Shown: positions 8,510 through 16,474 of the stretch, piece after piece
Layout: each line of letters opens with the position of its first letter
How positions within the stretch are numbered: the stretch's first letter is position 1
From: Cohnella abietis
GTDB lineage: Bacteria > Bacillota > Bacilli > Paenibacillales > Paenibacillaceae
Assembly (NCBI RefSeq): GCF_004295585.1
Contig: NZ_AP019400.1
Span: 6,564,501-6,628,500, forward strand
Reading direction: 5' to 3'
Length of the DNA: 64,000 bases
Program-made: the position numbers and the translations under genes
Notes under the pieces: generated by a model
The model's input: the letters and a program-made list of their open reading frames with translations, nothing else
Database searches by the model: none
Told to the model about the DNA's origin: nothing

Positions 8510-10426
8510 ATGAAGTCGGTACATTGGCCCCTAACATTCAGATTTCTTACTATTTTAATATTGTTTTATGCATTTTTACCTCAATATGCTGAGGCTAAGA
8601 GTCTGGCTATCAATATCCATGAATGGCAAGTAAAATGGATTCCGAAAAATGCCGTTTTGGACGAGGCAATACCCCCGAGCGGTCCTTGGCTAAATACAAG
8701 TATAGATGGCCCCTTAACTATAATCCCGAGTGGTATGCAGGGAATGTGGGTTCACTTTACTGTTCCGCCAACTAGTGATTGGCAGCGTCCAGGAATGCTT
8801 GCAGACCGGCTGTATGGCTTAGACATATCAGTATACGAAGGAACCGAGCTACTCTATGAATCCAAACGGGATTTTGGATTTGATTTGAATAAGCTCTTAG
8901 TGCCCATAGAATCCCATTCAGCTCCAACAGACTACTATATTCGCATTGTCACGAATAGCGAACGTGCTGGACTTATTAGCGGCATGCGGATTGATGATTT
9001 CGGAGCCTTATCCGAGCGTTTCGTAACTAGGGATCTTCCTGACCTGCTGCTCGGAGCTTCCATTGCATTCCTTGCCTTCATCATGCTGCTCTGCTCCAGC
9101 TACTTACATAGGAGACAGCGGCGGTCATGGGTTTCGCTCTGTTTAATTGCAATGACTACAGGCACATTAATCATTGCTTATTCGCCGCTACCTTACATTT
9201 ATTTTAAGGAATATGGAAATATTATACTTCTACTATTTGATGCATCGTTGTTTATATTATTTCCTGCGCTCAACTATTATATTGATCAAGTGTTCGAAGG
9301 CCAATTCCGCTTCTTTACGAGATTCCGGCATGTCCAAACGATCTACTCTGCATTCTGCTTAATCTGCCTTTTTATATATGCAACATCAATCGAACGTTTT
9401 TACGACATTTTTTACTTACTTTCTAACGTCATTATGGGCGTTCTTATTCTAGTGCAGCTACTGCTCATTATTATTTTGTCTATTCTAAATGCAATTAAGG
9501 GAAATAAGAATGCCGTTATTCTATCCATTGGAATTCTCTTATTGGCTATGTCCGGAACATTAGATTTAACGTTTTACTACCTAACCGACAAAAGATATGT
9601 GCTGTTCCTGTGGAAATTTGGCGTAGTTATTATGATCATTACCCTTGTTATTATCCTTGTACGGCGAATATCAGCAGACTATGCTAAACTCGTAAACTAT
9701 TCCAAGGAGCTGGAGCTTTATAACCATAGACTTCAGCGTACAGAGAAAATGAAAATTATTAGCGATCTTGCTGCTTCTGTCGCGCATGAGGTTCGCAATC
9801 CTCTTCAGGTTACGCGAGGATTCCTGCAATTACTATCCGGTAGAACGGACGAGAAGAGTAAGCCTTATTTTGAGCTGGCCGTTAACGAATTGGATAGGGC
9901 CTCCGACATCATAACCGATTTTCTAACCTTTGCTAAGCCTGAGCTAGACAAGATTACACTGCTGGATCTATCCAAAGAAATGAAAAAAATCGAAGCCATG
10001 ATGCTACCGTTGGCGGCCATGCATGGTGGAATTCTTATCTTTAACACACAAGAAAATCTCTATTTCTACGGTAATTCCTCCAAGCTAAAGCAAGCCTTAA
10101 TTAATATTATCAAGAATAGTATCGAAGCCATAGGAATAGATGGAATCATTGAGGTCAAATCTACCTCGGAGCAGGGAGAAATCATTCTTAAGATTATAGA
10201 CAATGGGGAAGGGATGGATGAGGAGGAAATTTCGAAGCTCGGAGTTCCCTTCTTCTCTACCAAAACAAAAGGGACCGGTCTAGGCTTAATGGTAACCTTT
10301 CGGATCATAGAAGTAATGAAGGGAACGATAAAGGTCCTTAGCACTAAAGGAAAGGGAACCGAATTTATTATCCGGTTCCCGCTAGTCGTTGATGATAAGA
10401 TACTACCAGACGATCTCAACGTTTGA
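8510..10426 (+). CDS. Sensor histidine kinase, 7TM (7TMR-DISM-like) sensor, sporulation-kinase-like
   Basis: A signal-like N-terminus (residues 1-29) precedes an extracellular beta-rich region of about 150 residues. Seven or so membrane segments follow (about 175-395). The dimerisation domain has His426 in SVAHEVRNPLQVTRGFLQLL and the ATPase domain has the N-box KNSIEAI, DNGEGM and GTGLGL. The arrangement matches 7TMR-DISM histidine kinases, and the H-box wording resembles the sporulation kinases of Bacillales. No response regulator adjoins, so it is an orphan kinase. The gene ends in a 24-base tail-to-tail overlap with the NHLP peptide gene on the other strand, an unusual arrangement that could bring antisense effects. 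Its signal and partner are unknown. Confidence 0.88.
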   Translation: MKSVHWPLTFRFLTILILFYAFLPQYAEAKSLAINIHEWQVKWIPKNAVLDEAIPPSGPWLNTSIDGPLTIIPSGMQGMWVHFTVPPTSDWQRPGMLADRLYGLDISVYEGTELLYESKRDFGFDLNKLLVPIESHSAPTDYYIRIVTNSERAGLISGMRIDDFGALSERFVTRDLPDLLLGASIAFLAFIMLLCSSYLHRRQRRSWVSLCLIAMTTGTLIIAYSPLPYIYFKEYGNIILLLFDASLFILFPALNYYIDQVFEGQFRFFTRFRHVQTIYSAFCLICLFIYATSIERFYDIFYLLSNVIMGVLILVQLLLIIILSILNAIKGNKNAVILSIGILLLAMSGTLDLTFYYLTDKRYVLFLWKFGVVIMIITLVIILVRRISADYAKLVNYSKELELYNHRLQRTEKMKIISDLAASVAHEVRNPLQVTRGFLQLLSGRTDEKSKPYFELAVNELDRASDIITDFLTFAKPELDKITLLDLSKEMKKIEAMMLPLAAMHGGILIFNTQENLYFYGNSSKLKQALINIIKNSIEAIGIDGIIEVKSTSEQGEIILKIIDNGEGMDEEEISKLGVPFFSTKTKGTGLGLMVTFRIIEVMKGTIKVLSTKGKGTEFIIRFPLVVDDKILPDDLNV

Positions 10427-10639
10427 TTGACCATCTACCACATCTTCTGGGCTTGGAGGTAGAGTCAAGTAATAGAGAGACTTGCTTTCTTCAACCACTT
10501 TAAGCTCGATTTCTGCAGGAATTTCAACACCAAATGCCTCTTTAATCGCCAGCTTTGGGTTGTCTAGAAGAGTTTTCTTAAATTCAGGCTCTGCCCAAGC
10601 TTTCTTAATAATCTGTACCTTCAAAGAATCCAATGACAT
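10403..10639 (-). CDS. NHLP-type (nitrile hydratase leader-like) RiPP precursor peptide
   Basis: This 78-residue peptide has the NHLP leader pattern: a basic N-terminal helix, AEPEFKKTLLDNPKLAIKEAF, then GVEIP, a beta segment LKVVEESKSLYYLTLP and a short tail from residue 62. The family is known as leader peptides of ribosomally made, modified natural products. Typical members end the leader at a Gly-Gly motif; here there is none, and the tail PSPEDVVDGQSNVEIVW has no Cys, Ser-rich or Thr-rich core, only one Trp at the very end. It follows the isoprenoid-synthase-like gene by 70 bases in the same direction. AAAGG lies about 11 bases before the ATG. No protease or exporter adjoins. I am confident in the leader resemblance and unsure whether a matured product exists. 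Confidence 0.72.
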   Translation of the reverse strand: MSLDSLKVQIIKKAWAEPEFKKTLLDNPKLAIKEAFGVEIPAEIELKVVEESKSLYYLTLPPSPEDVVDGQSNVEIVW

Positions 10640-10690
10640 AGAGACACAGCCTTTCCATATTGTGGTTGAATTTCACCTCTATCATATCAT

Positions 10691-10709
10691 GAGATTCAGA
10701 CAAAATCTC
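10691..10709 (-). other. Intercistronic stem-loop before the NHLP gene
   Basis: GAGATT and AATCTC pair across a 7-base loop, directly after the stop of the isoprenoid-synthase-like gene. No T-run follows, so it is not a clear terminator; it could set the ratio or stability of the peptide message. Confidence 0.45.
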
Positions 10710-11663
10710 TCATTTATTTGTGGAATTCGACAAATAATAGAATAACCCGCCCCCAGAGGCTAACTTATTTGTTATTTCCTCAGCATCGGAAGCTTCTTTA
10801 CGTAATCCCACCCGTATAAACTCTTGAAAATCAAAAAGCACGCTAGGCAAATATGTAATATTACTTAGGCGCTGTCTATGATTATCTACAATCTCTACTA
10901 GACAATTCAAAGCATTAGTATGATAAATAGCTTGCTTGACCCTCTGCTCATTAAGAGCTAGGTTGGAAGGTAAGGCTATCTGCTCACGAACGATTGTGAG
11001 AAAAGCATTACAGCTCTCTTCTGCCAAGTCTTCCCGCCAATCTGCCCAATCGTCGGATAGCTGCAGTGTCGCAAGTATGAGCTCTACCGCTTCCTCAAGA
11101 TCGGGGATGCGTTCTTCTTGCTCGGACAACAGCAGCATCCCTATAGCACAAAGCTTAACCGGTGCCGACTTACGAGCAAGCTGTGCAGGATTACGCGGTT
11201 CGGCAGGCTGCTTGCCTTCCTGGGAAACGGCTAACGCCCAGTCCTCCATGTAGGCTTGATAATATGTCCATAGTGCACTGTCAGCCTTGAAGTGGCGACG
11301 ATAGTACTGCTGAAACAGGCCCTGAAAAAGCTGACCAAGCACGAGGGATTCACGTATATCTACCTTATTTAACCCAGCCCCAGCATCCATCACATCATCT
11401 ATTAGGAAGAAATGAATCATCGCAAATACGTTGCCGATTGCTAAGTCCCGACAGAGATCATCAGGGCTAGCTGTCTGCTCTTGCAGCCAGAAGGGCAAGA
11501 GGAAGCTAATATAGTTGGTACCGGTGTTACTCTGCAAAGGATTAAGCTTAGCAAGCAATGCAAGACCTAGCTCATTAAGAGGAGCAGGAAACAATGCTGT
11601 CTCGGCAGCAGCCTTCTCGAATATGAGCTCTATTTCACTTCTATAAGCTTCATTCCAGTTCAT
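10710..11663 (-). CDS. Class I isoprenoid (terpene/prenyl) synthase-like enzyme
   Basis: This 317-residue, mostly helical protein has two acidic metal motifs at the spacing expected of class I isoprenoid enzymes: LIDDVMDAG with Asp89, Asp90 and Asp93 (DDxxD), and DDWADWREDLAEE with Asp204, Asp205, Asp208 and Asp212. Such enzymes bind an allylic diphosphate through three magnesium ions and ionise it. The second motif is not a plain NSE/DTE and the rest is divergent, so cyclase, prenyltransferase and head-to-head condensing activity all remain possible. A strong GGGAGGG site precedes the ATG. Its only partner in line is the NHLP precursor gene, which suggests either that it prenylates the peptide or that the peptide acts as a carrier or partner; both are inference. 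Confidence 0.68.
   Translation of the reverse strand: MNWNEAYRSEIELIFEKAAAETALFPAPLNELGLALLAKLNPLQSNTGTNYISFLLPFWLQEQTASPDDLCRDLAIGNVFAMIHFFLIDDVMDAGAGLNKVDIRESLVLGQLFQGLFQQYYRRHFKADSALWTYYQAYMEDWALAVSQEGKQPAEPRNPAQLARKSAPVKLCAIGMLLLSEQEERIPDLEEAVELILATLQLSDDWADWREDLAEESCNAFLTIVREQIALPSNLALNEQRVKQAIYHTNALNCLVEIVDNHRQRLSNITYLPSVLFDFQEFIRVGLRKEASDAEEITNKLASGGGLFYYLSNSTNK
10726..10732 (-). promoter_or_regulatory. Possible Spo0A box upstream of the NHLP gene
   Basis: On the minus strand this reads TGTCGAA within TTTGTCGAATT, inside the end of the isoprenoid-synthase-like gene and about 87 bases before the NHLP start. ATTTGT and ACAAAT also flank it as an inverted repeat. A chance match is possible. 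Confidence 0.25.
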
Positions 11664-11732
11664 TTGCCACCCTCCCTAATGAATGGTTTCGATAACAATC
11701 ACCGAAGTCCTTTAAGAACTACATGTACACAA

Positions 11733-11762
11733 AAACCTACCGCAAAATGCGATAGGTCTTTG
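11733..11762 (-). terminator. Terminator after fliD
   Basis: The arms AAACCTACCGCA and TGCGATAGGTCTT pair, and the minus-strand copy ends GGTTTTTG. It separates fliD from the isoprenoid-synthase-like gene. Confidence 0.75.
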
Positions 11763-11780
11763 TTCAGCTCATTTACTCTG

Positions 11781-13898
11781 TTATGCCATATTTTTATTCA
11801 TCCAGCTGAGCTGTGAATTGCTCTTCCCAACAGCAGAATCCATCTTAGCAAACAATAAGTAGTAGTAATCTTCTTTTTTCTGCAATTTGACGTTTAGTGA
11901 AGCCATCTTTGCATTAATATCAGAAACTTGTTTACCTACTGTATTAGTTACCAAGTCTACTGGTGCGTCTGGTTTTCCCGCATTTTCCGTCAATGAAGTA
12001 ATAGACTTGTTGGCCAGTGTATACATTTGTTGAAATATTCCGCTTTGGACTGGGCTCGATGACTGTGCTGTAAATAAGCTTATTACTCCTTGTGGATCGT
12101 CACTTATAGCTTTACGGAGTGCATCTTCATCAATTTCTAATTTCCCGGCTTCCGAAGGTTTACCAAATGCATAGGCTCCTCCCGCAATGCCGATCTTATA
12201 TAAAGCATTCGAGCTGCTCGCTACACTCGTAACAGTCGATAATGAAATATCGCGAAGGCTATTCCGCAAGTTCACGAGATCTGTATCTCTCATTAATAGA
12301 CCGCTCTTCGCTTTTTCTTCCCAAGTCTTTATTTCCGATTCGGACATATCCTTCTTCTGTTCAGAGCTCAAAGGTTTGAAATCTTTAAACTTACTTTCTG
12401 ATAGTGCTGTATTTATCGTGCCTAATAAATCATTATATTTAGTGACGAAATCCTTTAGCTGGTTAAACAGCTTATCATCGTCAGAGGTTACACCTACGGT
12501 TACACCTGTCGTTTCTCCTAGTACAGTGTAGCTTACTCCGTTATTAGTGAAGCTATTGGAGCTGTATGAACCGTCAACACCATCAATTTTGACCAGTGCA
12601 TTTTGACCTTGAGTTATCGTAGCTGATGATAATTTCAGGATATCAAGCATATTACCATCGCTTGCCCCAAACATTACTTGTGAAGCACCTTCTCCGGTTT
12701 CTTTTCCCTTGAGAGAAATCTTTTTGTTAACTGAATCGTAGGTTGCAGTGACCCCTGCATTGGAGAGTTCAATTTTACTCATAATACTATCAAGACTATC
12801 AGAACTTGTATAGTTGATTTGTTGGTTATTAATCGTGAAATACGAACCCGTTAATGGTGCACTGTACTTTACACTTTCCGAGGCAAAAGTAGCAGCCTGA
12901 TCTACATTACCAATTCCAGCAGCACTGTTAATTGAGCTTGACGATAAATTCAGGATACCAAGCATATTACCATCGCTTGCCCCAAAATTTATTTGTGAAG
13001 TAACTCCTGTTTCTTTTCCCTTGAGAGAAATCTTGTCGTTAATTGAATCATAGGTTGCAGTTACTCCAGCATTAGATGAATTAATTTTATTGATAATGCT
13101 AGTTAGACTATCAGCATCTGTGTAGGTGATTTTCTGGTTATTAATCGTGAAAAACGTACCAGATAATGCTGCACTGTATTTTCCACTTTCCGAGGCAAAA
13201 GTTGCAGCAGGATCTATCTTATAGGATTGATTATTTACAAACCCTATTGCATCAATCCCTATATTCCCGGCTGAAGCATTTATTTTAAGTTGCGGTAAAA
13301 ATGCAGGGTCTCCTTTAGGAGACAACTGAAGCTTACCACCGGTGTTCGATACAGAAACCTTGTTAGCGCCGAATGAAGTATCAATAGCTAACTGTACCGC
13401 AGCAGCTAGCTTCGTATCATTATCATACTCACCATCCGCAATGACTACATCTTTTGTTACACCATTTAGTGTCAGGGAAAACTTATTGTTACTCCATGCA
13501 CTTTTGATGTCTGCCCCTGCAGATATATTACTGCTTTCTATCTGCTTATTTTGACTAATACCAGCAGTACCAATAACAGTTGCTGCAGTAGCTAACTGAC
13601 TGACGCTAATCGTTTGAGTTCCTGGGGTTGCCTTGCCTGACACAGATACATTTACTTTCGATGTATCTGAGGAAGTAACTTTCGAATTAGCCATATCTCC
13701 GCTGAATCGCATGTTATTTAGTGCATCACGGAATGAAGCAACCTTGAGATTGATGTCTCGATATGCCTGCGCTTTCCAGGTCAATAGCTGTTTCTTTTGT
13801 GTCAATTTATCAATTGGCATTCTTTCTGTCTTCATTAGCTTTGCAACCAAACCATCAATATCCATGCCCGAATTAATACCTGAAATACGCTCTACCAT
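11781..13898 (-). CDS. fliD: Flagellar hook-associated protein 2 (filament cap)
   Basis: The N-terminal segment VERISGINSGMDIDGLVAKLM with following coiled-coil residues is diagnostic of FliD, and the C-terminus is a long helical region ending LSWMNKNMA. FliD caps the growing flagellum and folds flagellin monomers at the tip. At 705 residues it is longer than usual (about 450-550): residues around 230-325 and 335-430 are two similar copies of one domain, each containing FASES-KYSA, FTINNQ, NAGVTATYDS and ISLKGKETG. This looks like a duplication of an exposed variable domain. No flaG, fliS or flagellin gene adjoins, so it is an orphan here. GGGAGGC precedes the ATG and a sigma-D-like promoter lies upstream. 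Confidence 0.9.
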   Translation of the reverse strand: MVERISGINSGMDIDGLVAKLMKTERMPIDKLTQKKQLLTWKAQAYRDINLKVASFRDALNNMRFSGDMANSKVTSSDTSKVNVSVSGKATPGTQTISVSQLATAATVIGTAGISQNKQIESSNISAGADIKSAWSNNKFSLTLNGVTKDVVIADGEYDNDTKLAAAVQLAIDTSFGANKVSVSNTGGKLQLSPKGDPAFLPQLKINASAGNIGIDAIGFVNNQSYKIDPAATFASESGKYSAALSGTFFTINNQKITYTDADSLTSIINKINSSNAGVTATYDSINDKISLKGKETGVTSQINFGASDGNMLGILNLSSSSINSAAGIGNVDQAATFASESVKYSAPLTGSYFTINNQQINYTSSDSLDSIMSKIELSNAGVTATYDSVNKKISLKGKETGEGASQVMFGASDGNMLDILKLSSATITQGQNALVKIDGVDGSYSSNSFTNNGVSYTVLGETTGVTVGVTSDDDKLFNQLKDFVTKYNDLLGTINTALSESKFKDFKPLSSEQKKDMSESEIKTWEEKAKSGLLMRDTDLVNLRNSLRDISLSTVTSVASSSNALYKIGIAGGAYAFGKPSEAGKLEIDEDALRKAISDDPQGVISLFTAQSSSPVQSGIFQQMYTLANKSITSLTENAGKPDAPVDLVTNTVGKQVSDINAKMASLNVKLQKKEDYYYLLFAKMDSAVGKSNSQLSWMNKNMA
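12622..13215 (-). repeat. Tandem 315-bp duplication inside fliD
   Basis: Two diverged copies with a 315-base (105-codon) offset: for example ATTACCATCG occurs at 12651 and again at 12966, and GAGGCAAAAGT near 12888 and 13193. Both copies stay in frame and encode the same domain pattern. Confidence 0.85.
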
Positions 13899-13934
13899 TA
13901 AAATGCCTCCCGACCGTTAAGTATGATAATACTT

Positions 13935-13962
13935 ATATCGACAAACAGGAAAGAAAATTTTA
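13935..13962 (-). promoter_or_regulatory. Sigma-D-like promoter of fliD
   Basis: On the minus strand TAAA (13962-13959), a 16-base spacer and GTCGATAT (13942-13935) match the motility sigma factor consensus TAAA-N14-16-GCCGATAT with one mismatch. It lies about 40 bases before the fliD ATG. Confidence 0.5.
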
Positions 13963-14017
13963 GGGGATTTCTACATTGCATCCCTACAGTTACCCGAACA
14001 TTTTCTTCAGTGGCATA

Positions 14018-14063
14018 AAGAGGCAGCTCCCCAGGTCTTATCAGACCCTTGGAACTGCCTCTT
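14018..14063 (-). terminator. Terminator of the nucleoside salvage operon
   Basis: AAGAGGCAGCTCC (14018-14030) pairs with GGAACTGCCTCTT (14051-14063), 23 bases after the ADP-ribosylglycohydrolase stop. Confidence 0.7.
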
Positions 14064-14085
14064 CTATATCGCATTTAATATTTAA

Positions 14086-15474
14086 TTAGGCATTATGCTT
14101 TCTTACGGCCTTAACTGTCCAATCGGAAAGCTCGGTGATTTTCATCTTTTTCATAATTCTTAAATACGTATCCAGCTCATCGCCGATTGGATCTGTCCAT
14201 TTGCTATCAATGGATGAGCGTCCATTCATAATTCCTAGAGCAGTCGCAATCTGAGCTGCATTGCAATCGACATCTTGTCCAGCCATAGAAATAATATGCA
14301 TCGTGGCATCGAAATCACCGTTTCCATACCACAGCGCCACTACCTCTGCCATTGCGTTAGGATAAGCGTGAATCCAGTTATACTCCTTGAACTTCTCCTC
14401 GCACAATGCCCAAGTCTGCTTCCAATCCTCATGCTGACGACACCAGTCTAGCGTAGTAGATACGAATTCGTAATACTCGCTGTCCGTCGGAATCGCTTCA
14501 ACTGACAATTCAACAATGCGACGAATATCCTGCTCGACGAAAGCAAGTGAAACGAATACTGCATTGAAGATTTCACCCAATACTCCATTGCCTGCATGGG
14601 AGACAACTGCATCCTTCCACGCCAGTCTTGCCGCTTCCTTCGGATTACCTGGAGCAACCATACCACAGATTGCACCACGCATCTGCGCGCCGATCCATTC
14701 CCGGAACGGATTGTTGATATATCCGCTTTCCGGAGGAGCGATCCCACTGCGAATGTTCTTCAAGGCGATTTCTTCAGCTGACCAGCCGCTCGGTACTAAT
14801 GCCACCCATTCTTCGGCAATGGTTTCAGAGGATACCTCGTACCCCTTCTTATCGAAAGCCGATAAGAACGCAATTTCAAACGTAATATCATCATTATAGG
14901 TATTCGGCTTACGTACATAATGATGAATTTCACCGAATTTCTTCTTTAGCTGCTGCGAGGTATATCCCTCAATTGCAGTCCCAAGCGCACCCGCTACAAT
15001 CTGAGCGATCCAGCCTGCATTAATACGAGCTGCGAAATCCTCTGCCTGAACATCGTACGATTCGTAGGTTGTGAATTTCGCCTGTTGCTCGTACGCATCC
15101 CACGTTTTGTAATCTTTATATTTCCAATAGTCCGATTGCTCATTCTTCGGCAAACGGTTCAGCTCGATCATCAACCGTGCAGTAATTCTCTGGAGGTCCG
15201 GCATATCATCACGATCATAGGCTTGCTCCCCTGCTTCCAGCAGCTCTATCAAATGGTCAGTCTCATAGCCCATATTATGCATAGATTGAACAGCCGCTAC
15301 CGCTAGCATCTCAGGTGCGCCTGATCCTGGAACATTGCTGTGCCAGAATATTTTCAGGGTCATATCATGAAACTTCTCCACTTGATTCATGACTAGCCAC
15401 GTCTGTTCTTCCTCATCCAATACAACCGGAACTGCATTTTGCATAATGTGGTAAGCTTTTTCCCATGCTCTCAT
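14086..15474 (-). CDS. ADP-ribosylglycohydrolase-family protein
   Basis: ATG 15474 (MRAWEKAY) is preferred because GGGGAGGA sits 8 bases upstream, inside the longer frame. The 462-residue protein has an N-terminal helical extension of about 145 residues and then the ADP-ribosylglycohydrolase (DraG/ARH-like) fold. Two metal-binding motifs are visible: YNDDITFE, a variant of the usual TDDT, and GQDVDCNAAQIATALGIMNG, a variant of GxDxDT with Cys for Thr. The family removes ADP-ribose from proteins or small molecules using magnesium. As the last gene of a nucleoside uptake and hydrolysis operon, it may act on a ribosylated small molecule rather than a protein; that is inference. Confidence 0.82.
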   Translation of the reverse strand: MRAWEKAYHIMQNAVPVVLDEEEQTWLVMNQVEKFHDMTLKIFWHSNVPGSGAPEMLAVAAVQSMHNMGYETDHLIELLEAGEQAYDRDDMPDLQRITARLMIELNRLPKNEQSDYWKYKDYKTWDAYEQQAKFTTYESYDVQAEDFAARINAGWIAQIVAGALGTAIEGYTSQQLKKKFGEIHHYVRKPNTYNDDITFEIAFLSAFDKKGYEVSSETIAEEWVALVPSGWSAEEIALKNIRSGIAPPESGYINNPFREWIGAQMRGAICGMVAPGNPKEAARLAWKDAVVSHAGNGVLGEIFNAVFVSLAFVEQDIRRIVELSVEAIPTDSEYYEFVSTTLDWCRQHEDWKQTWALCEEKFKEYNWIHAYPNAMAEVVALWYGNGDFDATMHIISMAGQDVDCNAAQIATALGIMNGRSSIDSKWTDPIGDELDTYLRIMKKMKITELSDWTVKAVRKHNA

Positions 15475-15512
15475 ATCGTAATTCCTCCCCATATTCTAAA
15501 GTTGTCTGAGCC

Positions 15513-16451
15513 TTAAACAGTGCGATTCATAAAATGCTCTAGAAACCGTTCCGCATCCACTTCGAGACAGACGTTGATGTTTGGCGACTTTGTTGAGTCT
15601 GTTTGCTCAACAGCATAAGTTCTACCAAGAGAAGGGGAACCTTCCCCTACATCGACTTCCACATGCATAGCTTCTGTCCGGCAGAATGAAGGATCGATAA
15701 CCATACCAACAGCTAGAGGATCATGCAGGGCACATCCACCAATTCCAGGGTTCCAAGTCTCATACGCATTCATATAGAAATCCGCAGCATCTGCCACGAA
15801 TTGTGATAGCTTAGTATCCTTGTTTCTCCATTCCTGCAATCTCGTACGAGGCAGCAGCGTCTTCATCGTGACATCCAGCCCAACCAACGTAATTGGCAGT
15901 CCAGACTGGAAAACATACTTAGCGGCTTCCGGATCACTCCGAATATTTGCTTCAGCATAAGGGCTAACATTACCTTTCACTGTCACAGAGCCACCCATAA
16001 TAACAACCTGATCAACCAACGTAACGAATTCTGGATCCGCTTGAATAGCTAAAGCTAGGTTCGTCATCGGGCCAACCGCGATAATCGTTACTTCCCCCGG
16101 CTTACTGCGTACCTGATTGATCATAAATTGAGCAGCGGTCATCGAGCCTGCTGTTCTTTTGGGTATAGCGTCTTGCAACGCACCGCCCAGTCCATCCTCT
16201 CCGTGCACATGCTTGGCATAACCCAACACGTTATCACGGGCAAACGGCTTACCTGCACCCGCATAAACCTCAACTTCCTCGCGTCCAAGCATCTCAAGCA
16301 CGTATAAAGAATTACGAGTTGATTCCTCTACAGATACGTTACCGAACAATGTTGTCAGACCTAGTAACTGTAGCTCTGGAGAATGCGCCGCATAAGCAAT
16401 AGCCATTGTATCGTCAATACCCGTATCTACATCCAAAATAATTGATTTCAT
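15513..16451 (-). CDS. Nucleoside hydrolase (IUNH family), second copy
   Basis: The calcium-binding N-terminal motif DVDTGIDD and the segments MGGSVTVKGN and AEANIRSDPEAA identify an inosine/uridine-preferring nucleoside hydrolase of normal length (312 residues). It splits a nucleoside into base and ribose. A strong AGGAGAAC site precedes the ATG. It follows the first hydrolase gene by 23 bases. The two copies are diverged, so they probably differ in base preference. Confidence 0.9.
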   Translation of the reverse strand: MKSIILDVDTGIDDTMAIAYAAHSPELQLLGLTTLFGNVSVEESTRNSLYVLEMLGREEVEVYAGAGKPFARDNVLGYAKHVHGEDGLGGALQDAIPKRTAGSMTAAQFMINQVRSKPGEVTIIAVGPMTNLALAIQADPEFVTLVDQVVIMGGSVTVKGNVSPYAEANIRSDPEAAKYVFQSGLPITLVGLDVTMKTLLPRTRLQEWRNKDTKLSQFVADAADFYMNAYETWNPGIGGCALHDPLAVGMVIDPSFCRTEAMHVEVDVGEGSPSLGRTYAVEQTDSTKSPNINVCLEVDAERFLEHFMNRTV

Positions 16452-16474
16452 TTTTCCGTTCTCCTCGCTGCTGA

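Noticed and set aside
12622..13215. The fliD repeat as an assembly artefact
   Set aside because: The two copies differ at many positions and stay in frame, so a mis-assembly of identical reads is unlikely.
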